Source: JBOHPP01 sp050731755 (lineage in GTDB: Bacteria; Methylomirabilota; Methylomirabilia; Rokubacteriales; CSP1-6). Taken from it: a stretch of DNA of 10,634 nucleotides. Position numbers and translations under genes: made by a program. Shown piece by piece: positions 1 to 4,955 of the stretch. How positions within the stretch are numbered: position 1 is the first letter of the stretch; the number at the start of each line of letters is the position of its first letter. The stretch lies in NCBI GenBank assembly GCA_050731755.1, contig JBOHPP010000019.1:1-10634 (forward strand). The letters run 5' to 3'. The notes under the pieces are model-generated. The model ran no database searches. It worked only from the letters and a program-made list of their open reading frames with translations, and was not told the DNA's origin.

Positions 1-123
1 GTCAACGCCGTCATCCAGTGGGTCAAGAAGACCGCCCGCGGCTTCCGCAACGCCGAGCACTTCAAGACCGCCATCTACTTTCACTGTGGCGGCCTGGATC
101 TCTACCCACACGAAAGCCGGTAG
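1..123 (+). CDS. Transposase, C-terminal fragment (ISL3-like)
   Basis: The window opens inside a reading frame that runs 40 codons to a TAG at 121-123. The peptide contains KKTARGFRNAEHF followed by a short hydrophobic stretch ending in CGGLDLYP. This is the style of C-terminal tail (basic, 'ARGFRN', then an aliphatic strand) that I associate with ISL3-type DDE transposases. The catalytic residues lie upstream of the window, so neither the family nor the integrity of the gene can be confirmed. It ends only 11 bp before the start of the beta-family gene, so the area looks like accumulated mobile DNA. The family call is from memory of the C-terminal motif. Confidence 0.5.
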   Translation, partial: VNAVIQWVKKTARGFRNAEHFKTAIYFHCGGLDLYPHESR

Positions 124-134
124 AGCCATTAATA

Positions 135-546
135 ATGGTGGGCAGAGGGCCACGGTACGTACCAATCCTACGAACGAAGCCGGCAGAGTGGGACGCCTTA
201 TGCGCTCTGACCCCGGATGTGCGGGAGGTTGTTACGCCGTGCCTCCAGGTACTACCGCGGGAACTTCATCTTGACGATCCTATGGGTTCAACCGGTCTTC
301 GGCGTGCTTTCCAGCGACTGGCGATGAAGATTGGGCGCACGTGGGGCTCGACGCCTGCGTTTGTTGACTTTTCGCGCATTGCTTCGTCGGTGCGTTCCGA
401 CCATGGCGAACATCCGGTGGCTCTTCTTGGGCGTGCGGCCCGGGCTGTCGGCATTAAACCGATCGTAGCGCTAACCCTTCATGACGATGTCGCGTTTCAA
501 CTAGCGCTTCGCGAGTCCGTTGAGATTCATAACCTCGGCGTAGCCG
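135..546 (+). pseudogene. Beta family protein, 5' part truncated by IS-A
   Basis: The frame from the ATG at 135 begins MVGRGPRYVPILRTKPAEWD and continues with TPDVREVVTPCLQV and TPAFVDFSRI. This resembles the N-terminal half of the phage-related 'beta family' proteins, which usually run to about 350 residues and start with a YVPIL.K..E..AL motif. Only about 137 codons remain before the left end of the IS256 element at 547. The frame then runs a few codons into the IS and stops at 567-569. The frame is also open upstream to position 18, but homology starts at YVPIL, so 135 is the preferred start. No continuation of this gene is seen on the far side of the IS. The role of the family is not well established; it is often found near phage or mobile DNA. 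The gene is most likely dead. Confidence 0.6.
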
Positions 547-573
547 GGAGATGTCCCGCGACCTGTTGAATTT
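547..573 (+). repeat. IS-A left inverted repeat
   Basis: This is the 27-bp left terminal repeat, starting GGAGATGTCCCG and containing GTTGAA. It matches the reverse complement of 2076-2102 at about 21 of 27 positions, counted by eye. Confidence 0.8.
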
Positions 574-663
574 GAGAATTGAGTAGCGACGGCTCCCTGG
601 TCGGCGTGAGAATCGCGTCGGCCAAGACAACGGTCCCGCATGCCGGGGCCAAAGGAGCCGCCA

Positions 664-1938
664 ATGACGAAGAGAGCAGAGAGAAGCCAGCGAACGCAAG
701 CGGAGAATGAGGCGGGCCGGGAACTGGCCCACCTGGTGGAGCCGATGCTCACCGGGATGACGACCACGCGCGATCACTTGCTCGCGTGGGTCCATGCGCA
801 CGGCCTGGCGGCGCTGGACGAGCTGTTTCGCGACGAGGCCGGGGTCCTGGCCGGGCCGAAAGGCCGGCATCAGCCGTCGCGCACCTATCATCACTGGGGC
901 AGGGCGGCGACCGAGCTGACCTTCGGCGGCCGGCGCGTGCAGGTGCAGCGTCCCCGGGTGCGGGGCACGAGCGGCGGGGAAGCGACGTTGCCCTCGGTGA
1001 CGCGGTTTCGAGACCGGGATCCGCTCACCGCGCGGATGATGCAACAGCTTCTCGCCGGAGTGTCGACCCGCCAGTACGAGGCCAGTCTGGAGGCGCGGCC
1101 GAGCGGGCGGCGCACCCGGGGCAGCAGCAAGAGCGCGGTCAGTCGCAGCGTGGTGCGGCGGACCCGGCAGCGCCTGCACGAGCAGCTCACGCGGCGCTTG
1201 GAGGGGCTCGAGGTCGTGGCCCTGTTCATGGACGGCGTCGTGGTGGCGCAGCAGACGGTGATCGTGGTCCTGGGGATCACGCGCGATGGCACGAAGGTGC
1301 CGCTGGGGTTGCGCCTGGGTTCGACGGAGAACGCGGTGGTGTGCACCGACCTGCTGCAGGATCTGCTGGCGCGCGGGCTCGCGCTCGACGGGCGGGTGCT
1401 GTGCGTGATCGACGGGGGCAAGGGGCTGCGCAAGGCGCTGGGCGATGTGCTCGGCGATGCCGCGGTCATTCAACGCTGCCAGCTGCACAAGGCCCGGAAC
1501 CTCGATGCCCTCGTGCCGAAGACCCGTCAAGCCTACGTCCGGGCGAGCCTGCGTCGAGCGTATCGCGCGTCCACGGCGGCCACGGCGCGCCGGCAGCTCA
1601 TGGCGCTCGCGACGTGGCTGGAGCGCAACGGCCACGCCGACGCCGCGGCGAGCGTCCGGGAAGGGCTGGAGGAAACCCTCACGGTGCTGAAGCTCGGCCT
1701 GCCGCCCGGGCTGCGCCGCTTCTTCGCGACGACGAACTGCATCGAGAATCTGATCGGGACGTTGCGTCACGTCACGCGGAACATCAAACGCTGGCGCGAC
1801 GGCGACATGCGGCGGCGCTGGCTCGGGCTCGGCCTCCTCCGCGCCGCCGAGCGCTTCCGGCGCATCAAGCGGCATACGGAGCTGGGCGCGCTCGTCACGG
1901 CGCTCGGCGCCACGAAGATCGCGGAGGACGCCGCGTGA
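664..1938 (+). CDS. IS256-family transposase (IS-A)
   Basis: This is a DDE transposase of 424 residues that catalyses cut-and-circularise transposition of its own element. The triad can be read directly: Asp190 in FMDGVVV, Asp250 in VIDGGKG and Glu361 in TTNCIENLIG. The last is the C-terminal 'NxIExxxG' signature of IS256/Mutator-type enzymes. An all-helical insertion rich in Arg and Ala lies between the second Asp and the Glu, as usual for the family. The start at 664 is preferred over an in-frame ATG at 640 because AAAGGAG sits just upstream and the same start gives exactly 424 residues in IS-B. The two transposases differ at about 60 positions with no gaps (about 86% identity by hand count). 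The frame is intact, so the enzyme may be active. Confidence 0.95.
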   Translation: MTKRAERSQRTQAENEAGRELAHLVEPMLTGMTTTRDHLLAWVHAHGLAALDELFRDEAGVLAGPKGRHQPSRTYHHWGRAATELTFGGRRVQVQRPRVRGTSGGEATLPSVTRFRDRDPLTARMMQQLLAGVSTRQYEASLEARPSGRRTRGSSKSAVSRSVVRRTRQRLHEQLTRRLEGLEVVALFMDGVVVAQQTVIVVLGITRDGTKVPLGLRLGSTENAVVCTDLLQDLLARGLALDGRVLCVIDGGKGLRKALGDVLGDAAVIQRCQLHKARNLDALVPKTRQAYVRASLRRAYRASTAATARRQLMALATWLERNGHADAAASVREGLEETLTVLKLGLPPGLRRFFATTNCIENLIGTLRHVTRNIKRWRDGDMRRRWLGLGLLRAAERFRRIKRHTELGALVTALGATKIAEDAA

Positions 1939-2075
1939 GCGATCGCGACGCCCGTCGCCCAAAATCGCGAGGGCCACAATTGGCCCAGGATCGATCTTCT
2001 CGCGAGGGCCACTATGTCGGTACCCCCTCCACGGACGTGAACTCAGGGTATGATGCCGTGCCGTCGCGCTCAGCG

Positions 2076-2102
2076 AACTTCAACGGCGAGCGGGACAACT
2101 CC
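2076..2102 (-). repeat. IS-A right inverted repeat
   Basis: This is the right terminal repeat. On the minus strand it starts GGAGTTGTCCCGC and contains GTTGAA, pairing with 547-573. Confidence 0.8.
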
Positions 2103-2235
2103 AGTGTGCCAGACCAACGCCAACGGTCCACCCATGGCCGATGGAGCAAGCGATCGCGGCATCGCTCAGTCCGGCCACGAAAGCCTTTAATCGGGCCCGC
2201 TCAGCGTCGTTTTCCCTCGAGTATGGTCGGCCCAA
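2103..2235 (-). pseudogene. DinB-like cassette gene, 5' fragment cut by IS-A
   Basis: Reading on the minus strand, a strong Shine-Dalgarno AAGGAGG is followed six bases later by TTG (2233-2235). The frame begins MGRPYSRENDAERARLKAF and continues LSDAAIACSIGHGWTVGVGLAHW. This matches the first helix and the 'GWTVA..LAHL' helix of DinB/maleylpyruvate-isomerase-like four-helix proteins, which place their first metal-binding His in LAH. About 44 codons are present before the IS-A end at 2102; the frame then stops inside the IS at 2080. Family members are usually about 150-180 residues, so most of the gene is missing. The start lies 24 bp after the core of the preceding attC (2259-2265), so this was the sixth cassette of the array. 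The left flank of IS-A does not contain the missing part. Confidence 0.6.
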
Positions 2236-2258
2236 TGGGTACCTCCTTGGCTCTTGTC

Positions 2259-2328
2259 CTTCAACGCTCACGCTCAGCAGCCGGGGCGAGCATCGCGAGC
2301 CCCGGACTGCTGAAGCGCGTTGTTCGCC
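2259..2328 (-). other. attC site of the ParE/RelE toxin-antitoxin cassette
   Basis: This is a 70-bp imperfect palindrome, read on the minus strand. It starts with an inverse-core-like GGCGAAC, one base after the toxin stop codon, and ends with a core-like GTTGAAG. The inner arms CTTCAGCAG-CCGGGG and CCCCGG-CTGCTGAG pair with a one-base offset, which would give an extrahelical base as in true attC hairpins. It closely resembles the attC at 4236-4304 (same length within one base, same arms and loop), so the two are copies of one site type. The cores deviate from the GTTRRRY consensus. The call rests on structure, position and the nearby intI. Confidence 0.7.
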
Positions 2329-2329
2329 A

Positions 2330-2626
2330 TCACGAACGACGTTGCCACCGCCGAGGATCTCGCTTTGCGTGCATGCAGGCGACGATGACAATGGTATCGC
2401 CATAGAGGCGGTAGAAGAGGCCGTAGGGGAAACGCTGCGGAATGAGCGCGCGTCGGGTAACACGGTGCAGGACGGGATAGGCTTCCGGGTGTTCGAGAAC
2501 ACGATCTCGTGTTGCGTTGAGCGCCAGCAGGAACTCCTCGCCCAGGCCCGGCCGCCGCGATTCGTACCATTGATAGGCGTCCTCGATATCTGCTGCAGCC
2601 GCGGGTCGGACGATGACTCGCTTCAC
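2330..2626 (-). CDS. Type II toxin of the RelE/ParE family
   Basis: This is a 98-residue basic protein starting with GTG (2624-2626), written MKRVIVRPAAAADIEDAYQW. The order of elements fits RelE/ParE toxins: an N-terminal strand; the helix pair A..DIEDAYQWYESRRPGLGEEF; then the strands RRALIPQRFPYGLFYRLYGD and IVIVACMHAKRDPRRW. The 'P.R.FPYGLFYR' and 'H.KRDP..W' blocks are typical of the ParE branch, which targets DNA gyrase, whereas RelE enzymes cleave mRNA; the sequence alone does not decide between them. The start overlaps the antitoxin stop by four bases (GTGA), implying translational coupling. The stop lies one base before an attC, so the pair forms one mobile cassette. Confidence 0.85.
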   Translation of the reverse strand: MKRVIVRPAAAADIEDAYQWYESRRPGLGEEFLLALNATRDRVLEHPEAYPVLHRVTRRALIPQRFPYGLFYRLYGDTIVIVACMHAKRDPRRWQRRS

Positions 2627-2844
2627 CGACCGCGGCTACGAATTCGGCTCAGCACCTCGTCCCAGGGGATACCGACTGGCCCCTCAGCATCAAGATCGTC
2701 GAGGCGTCGATCGAGCTCGGCACGCTGGGCTGGGGTGAGGGGAAGCGCCTCGGGTACAGCCGCGAGACTGTCCCACAGCTCCTCGAGCAGGCTGAGCCGC
2801 TCCTCCGGTGTCAGCGACGCGATGTCGAGGTCACGCTTGCTCAT
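2623..2844 (-). CDS. Antitoxin, addiction-module component (Unstab_antitox type)
   Basis: This is a 73-residue acidic protein containing LTPEERLSLLEELWDSLA, then LTPAQRAELDRRLDDLDAEG and IPWDEVLSRIR. This is the characteristic pattern of the short 'putative addiction module component' antitoxins (PF09720/TIGR02574 type) that pair with RelE/ParE toxins. It should bind and neutralise the toxin encoded immediately downstream, with which it overlaps by four bases. The ATG lies 40 bp after the core of the previous attC (2884-2890), the normal spacing for a cassette gene. A TATACT hexamer ends six bases before the ATG and may be its promoter. Confidence 0.85.
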   Translation of the reverse strand: MSKRDLDIASLTPEERLSLLEELWDSLAAVPEALPLTPAQRAELDRRLDDLDAEGPVGIPWDEVLSRIRSRGR

Positions 2845-2850
2845 GATGGA

Positions 2851-2856
2851 AGTATA
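2851..2856 (-). promoter_or_regulatory. Possible -10 box (TATACT) for the antitoxin-toxin pair
   Basis: TATACT ends six bases before the antitoxin ATG, which would place transcription start at or very near the ATG and give a leaderless mRNA. No good -35 hexamer is visible 16-18 bp upstream, so this is tentative. A cassette-borne promoter would make biological sense, because toxin-antitoxin cassettes are usually expressed independently of array position. Confidence 0.3.
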
Positions 2857-2883
2857 GCCTCACCGTCTGGCCGTCCGCAGTAT

Positions 2884-2974
2884 GGCGAACGCCCGATTGA
2901 GCGGCGGCGGCGCGACGGGTTGGTTGGCCATCTATCCGTCAACGCCGCCCGCTCCAATCGGTCGTTAGTTAGCC
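2884..2974 (-). other. attC site of the 96-aa unknown cassette
   Basis: This is a 91-bp palindrome on the minus strand, starting two bases after the stop of the 96-aa gene. The outer boxes are GGCTAAC and GTTCGCC, complementary at six of seven positions. The arms AACGACCGATTGGAGCGG and CCGCTCAATCGGGCGTT pair along most of their length with a single unpaired G, the extrahelical base expected of attC. The intervening loop is about 30 nt. Among the five candidate sites this has the clearest stem. The core GTTCGCC is identical to the presumed attI-side core at 4829-4835. Confidence 0.75.
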
Positions 2975-2976
2975 GC

Positions 2977-3267
2977 CTACCTTTCAACCAGGCGCCTGTA
3001 AGCCTCCTGTGGATCGACTCCGACAAGGATGTTGAATCCAGGTGCCCGAAAGCTCCCGAACGCCGCCTCGCCTTCGACGAGTTCGACTACCGCAAACTCT
3101 GGATCCATGAGCGGGCTCGCGGGCTCACCATCGATGGCAGGCATCCCGTTACTTGCTTGAACGCGGCTGTGTTCATATGACGCCCTAACATTCTCGGCCG
3201 ACATCTCGAATGAACTCGCGACACGAGCATTTCCGGTCCCACGTCGGAGCAGATGCAGTCTGGCCAT
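2977..3267 (-). CDS. Unknown cassette protein, 96 aa
   Basis: I do not recognise this protein. It starts MARLHLLRRGTGNARVASSF and its second half contains MDPEFAVVELVEGEAAFGSF and a PGFNILVGVDPQEAYRRLVE ending. The predicted topology (two or three strands with a final helix) fits a small compact domain of the kind often seen in integron cassettes. The ATG at 3267 lies 15 bp after the core of the previous attC (3282-3288). A second in-frame ATG at 3204 would give a 75-residue protein starting MSAENVRASYEH; neither start has a strong ribosome site. The gene is followed two bases after its stop by a well-formed attC, which supports it as a real cassette gene. Confidence 0.6.
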   Translation of the reverse strand: MARLHLLRRGTGNARVASSFEMSAENVRASYEHSRVQASNGMPAIDGEPASPLMDPEFAVVELVEGEAAFGSFRAPGFNILVGVDPQEAYRRLVER

Positions 3268-3281
3268 GATAGGTTCAAGCT

Positions 3282-3367
3282 CCGGAACGGCTGGCGTCAG
3301 CGGCGCGCCCAGTCATCCGGAGGGCGTTGGTGCACGATCGCCATAAGCTGACAGCAGCCTGGTACTC
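3282..3367 (-). other. Degenerate attC site of the 113-aa unknown cassette
   Basis: Between two cassette genes on the minus strand, GGCTGCTGTCAGC (left arm) can pair with GCTGACGCCAGCC (right arm) at 11 of 13 positions, followed by a core-like GTTCCGG at 3282-3288. The expected inverse core is poor (GAGTACC instead of a sequence ending in AAC). The left boundary is therefore uncertain and the site may be decayed. It was assigned mainly because it lies at the right place between consecutive genes. Confidence 0.45.
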
Positions 3368-3381
3368 GCAATTACGGGCAC

Positions 3382-3723
3382 TCATTTGGCGGTCCGTCGC
3401 GACAGGGATTCTGCGAGGAAGTTCACAAGCTCTGCGTCGTCAAAGGCAAGCAGAACATCCTGAGCAATTCCTCGTCTCGTTTGAAGATCCGCCGCCTTTA
3501 CAAGCGCCGGCAGCACAGTCCGGAGATCGTCCGTGGTGAAGAGAAGGATGTGGCTGTCACCACCATCGCGTCTCGCACATAGTTCCGCGGTCACGTTGTT
3601 ACGTTCAGACCAATCATCACGGTCCTCCGGGTCTTCAACCTCCGACTCAAACCTCACTTCGACAGGCCCCGACCCGCGAAATCGTTCAGCGCTCTTGAGC
3701 CATTGGTTGCTAATGAATCCCAT
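3382..3723 (-). CDS. Unknown cassette protein, 113 aa
   Basis: I do not recognise this protein. It is soluble and charged. It begins MGFISNQWLKSAERFRGSG, has a very acidic middle segment VEDPEDRDDWSE, a strand-like DSHILLFTTDDLRTVLPAL and a helical C-terminus. No signal peptide or membrane segment is visible. The ATG is preceded by AAGAGGACGACAAA, which supplies a ribosome site, and lies 18 bp after the attC core of the hicAB cassette. The gene fills its cassette, which is the main evidence that it is real. Confidence 0.65.
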   Translation of the reverse strand: MGFISNQWLKSAERFRGSGPVEVRFESEVEDPEDRDDWSERNNVTAELCARRDGGDSHILLFTTDDLRTVLPALVKAADLQTRRGIAQDVLLAFDDAELVNFLAESLSRRTAK

Positions 3724-3741
3724 TTTGTCGTCCTCTTGTAC

Positions 3742-3792
3742 GGCTAACGTCGGTATCAGCCGAAAGCCGCCGGCTGCATGCCGAAGTTACGC
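3742..3792 (-). other. attC site of the hicAB cassette
   Basis: This is a compact 51-bp palindrome on the minus strand. The inverse-core box GCGTAAC contains the stop codon of hicB; the core is GTTAGCC. The arms CGGCATGCAGCCG and CGGCTGATACCG pair with one unpaired base, leaving a short GCGGCTTT loop. Short attC sites of 50-60 bp are within the known range. The core is two positions away from the GTTRRRY consensus. Confidence 0.7.
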
Positions 3793-4011
3793 GGCCCCAA
3801 TCTCAACGAACTCTCCCTCTGAGCTCGGTGCCGGCACGGGCAGCCCGTCCTCCTTGAGGCCGTCGATGTGAAACTCGATGGCCTCGCGGATGAGCTGGAG
3901 CGCTTCCTCGCGAGTCTCCCCTACGGCCACACAGCCCGGCAAGTCAGGGACATGCGCTCCCCAGCTCGTCTCGCCCCGCTCAATAACCACCATGTAACGC
4001 ATCACCGCCAT
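3787..4011 (-). CDS. hicB: HicB-family antitoxin
   Basis: This is a 74-residue protein starting MAVMRYMVVIERGETSWGA. It contains HVPDLPGCVAVGETREEAL and IREAIEFHIDGLKEDGLPVP, the standard signature of the partial RNase H-like HicB fold ('VPDLPGC...G.T.EEA..N..EAI..H'). It should bind HicA and block its RNase activity. It is the short form, without a C-terminal DNA-binding domain. The start lies two bases after the hicA stop and AAGGAG, inside the last hicA codons, acts as its ribosome site. The stop codon falls inside the attC inverse core. Confidence 0.88.
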   Translation of the reverse strand: MAVMRYMVVIERGETSWGAHVPDLPGCVAVGETREEALQLIREAIEFHIDGLKEDGLPVPAPSSEGEFVEIGAA

Positions 4012-4013
4012 CC

Positions 4014-4208
4014 TTATTTCTCCTTCTTGAGGCCAGCCTGCTTCAGTATGGCATTCAACGTCCCAGGAGGAACGTCCAGACTCGGCTTACCGGCCACGGC
4101 AACGGTTCCGGGCTTGCTCGGATGCTTGTACTGCCGGTGGCTGCCGCGGGTTCGCGCCAGCTGCCATCCATCCTCAGCAAGAAGTCGAATCAGTTCTCCA
4201 ACCTTCAC
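4014..4208 (-). CDS. hicA: HicA-family mRNA interferase toxin
   Basis: This is a 64-residue protein with a GTG start at 4206-4208, preceded by GAGGGG. HicA toxins are small dsRBD-fold ribonucleases that cleave mRNA and stop translation. The sequence shows the N-terminal helix VGELIRLLAEDGWQLAR, the RGSHRQYKHP motif with the catalytic His24, the strand GTVAVAGKPSLDVPPGTL and the final helix ILKQAGLKKEK. The frame is open further upstream (to 4343), but that would read through an attC, and homology begins at KVGELIRLL; the GTG is therefore the better start. It forms a toxin-first operon with hicB, the common hicAB order. Confidence 0.88.
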   Translation of the reverse strand: MKVGELIRLLAEDGWQLARTRGSHRQYKHPSKPGTVAVAGKPSLDVPPGTLNAILKQAGLKKEK

Positions 4209-4235
4209 ACACCCCTCGGTATCACTCTCACAGCC

Positions 4236-4304
4236 GTGTAACGGCGCGCTCAGCGGCCGGAGCGAGCAACGCGAGCCCCGGTCCGCTGAAGCGGCTTGTT
4301 CGAC
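4236..4304 (-). other. attC site of the first cassette
   Basis: This is a 69-bp palindrome on the minus strand with inverse core GTCGAAC and core GTTACAC. The inner arms TTCAGCGGACCGG and CCGGCCGCTGA pair with one extra base on one side. The central loop contains the direct motif GCTCGC twice. It is closely similar over its whole length to the attC at 2259-2328. The next gene, hicA, starts 28 bp after the core. Confidence 0.75.
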
Positions 4305-4549
4305 GAGCTCCGCTGCTTGGCGGGGCTCCGTGTCGCCGTCCACGCACGCTTCACCTTCTGCGGCAACTCGACGAAGACAAAGTAGTTAGCAGGATAGAGG
4401 TAGTCCTCGCCGGATTCGTCGATAACGCGCATGTAGCCGGTAGCGGTCGCGTCCTTGTCGTGCAGCACGCGGTAGACCTTGCGGACCTCGAGATCCTCGG
4501 CCCCGCGATTCTCGACGCAGATGGCGAACTCCTTCTCACGTGTCGGCAT
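4250..4549 (-). CDS. Unknown small cassette protein, 99 aa
   Basis: The first 70 residues, MPTREKEFAICVENRGAEDL then VRKVYRVLHDKDA, IDESGEDYLYPANYFVFVEL and PQKVKRAW, match a widespread family of short uncharacterised bacterial proteins with the same 'SGEDYLYP..YFV..E.P' block. I do not know its function. The remaining 29 residues, including SNKPLQRTG, are encoded by the attC and look like read-through of the recombination site rather than part of the domain. The stop lies inside the attC. The gene follows the 77-aa gene after 20 bp and probably shares its transcript. Confidence 0.7.
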   Translation of the reverse strand: MPTREKEFAICVENRGAEDLEVRKVYRVLHDKDATATGYMRVIDESGEDYLYPANYFVFVELPQKVKRAWTATRSPAKQRSSSNKPLQRTGARVARSGR

Positions 4550-4554
4550 GGCTC

Positions 4555-4588
4555 GTCTAAGAACCTCTTTCAGTCTAGGAACCTCTTT
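4555..4588 (-). repeat. Imperfect 16-bp tandem direct repeat
   Basis: AAAGAGGTTCTTAGAC (4555-4570) and AAAGAGGTTCCTAGAC (4573-4588) differ at one base and repeat with an 18-bp period. They span the end of the 77-aa gene and the leader of the next one. This is probably a small slippage duplication. Confidence 0.7.
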
Positions 4589-4803
4589 ATCTTGTAGCGA
4601 ACGCGTCCGATTCCATGCGCCTCGTACCAGTGAATCTCGGCACGCCGCAACTCGCCGCTGGCGATGCGGACCATGGCGATCCCCTTGAGTTTACGCCAGC
4701 GACCCCGACCGTAGTGTCTGCGGAGCCGCGAGAGCTGGCGAATCGACCTCCCGGCCGCGATGGTCTCGATGCCGGTGATCGGCCCGACGATCTCGAAGTA
4801 CAT
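4570..4803 (-). CDS. Unknown small cassette protein, 77 aa (MYFEI.GPI family)
   Basis: The protein starts MYFEIVGPITGIETIAAGRS and continues IRQLSRLRRHYGRGRWRKLK, then IHWYEAHGIGRVRYKIKRFL. I recognise the pattern as a conserved uncharacterised small protein ('RYGRGRWRKLKG.A.VRL..G....AE.HWYEAHGIG'), very basic and with two Trp-containing motifs, but no function is known to me. GAGG lies just before the ATG. The gene is the first of the array, beginning 26 bp after the GTTCGCC presumed to be the attI-cassette junction. Confidence 0.75.
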   Translation of the reverse strand: MYFEIVGPITGIETIAAGRSIRQLSRLRRHYGRGRWRKLKGIAMVRIASGELRRAEIHWYEAHGIGRVRYKIKRFLD

Positions 4804-4828
4804 TGGACCTCATCGCTCGGTCGGAGTC

Positions 4829-4835
4829 GGCGAAC
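4829..4835 (-). other. Probable attI-first-cassette junction core
   Basis: GTTCGCC on the minus strand is identical to the core of the attC at 2884-2890 and lies 26 bp upstream of the first cassette gene, the expected place for the attI x attC crossover. A 7-bp match can occur by chance; the position is what makes it a candidate. Confidence 0.4.
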
Positions 4836-4850
4836 TAGAATTCGGCCACT

Positions 4851-4903
4851 GGATAGGCTGGTCTGCATAACCGGCAACTCTTCCAGCTGCCTGCAGCCTA
4901 TCC
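4851..4903. repeat. 10-bp inverted repeat GGATAGGCTG in attI region (cassette side)
   Basis: GGATAGGCTG (4851-4860) and CAGCCTATCC (4894-4903) form a perfect 10-bp inverted repeat with a 33-nt spacer. The same half-site recurs at 6549-6576 on the other side of IS-B. It may be part of attI, an integrase or regulator binding site, or a remnant of another small element. Confidence 0.7.
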
Positions 4904-4947
4904 CGGTGTCGAAGTGAGTCTCGTCTTCCTTCTTCGTCCTTTCCCAT

Positions 4948-4955
4948 CACGGGTT
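4948..4955. repeat. Target-site duplication, left of IS-B
   Basis: CACGGGTT directly abuts the left end of IS-B and is repeated at 6510-6517. Eight bases is the usual duplication length for IS256-family elements. Confidence 0.9.

Larger units (their letters stand above)
547..2102 (+). mobile_element. IS256-family insertion sequence, IS-A
   Basis: This is a complete element of 1556 bp with one transposase gene. The ends were fixed by comparison with the second copy (4956-6509). The left end starts GGAGATGTCCCGC and the right end, reverse-complemented, starts GGAGTTGTCCCGC. Over 27 bp the two ends match at about 21 positions, including the shared GTTGAA block. The 8 bases outside the left end (CGTAGCCG) and outside the right end (AGTGTGCC) do not match, so there is no target-site duplication. 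The left neighbour is a truncated beta-family gene and the right neighbour a truncated DinB-like cassette gene on the opposite strand. The element therefore marks a rearrangement junction rather than a simple insertion. Confidence 0.9.

Noticed and set aside
454..1977. Long minus-strand frame (507 codons) antisense to the IS-A transposase, and a similar one at 4947-6386
   Set aside because: Arg/Pro/His-rich low-complexity translation mirroring the transposase codons in GC-rich DNA; no homology and the opposite strand encodes a clear DDE enzyme.
2262..4304. Recurring palindromes interpreted as CRISPR repeats or REP elements
   Set aside because: Spacing is gene-sized, each is placed between cassette stop and start, and the stems carry the offset base and terminal AAC/GTT boxes of attC next to an intI gene.
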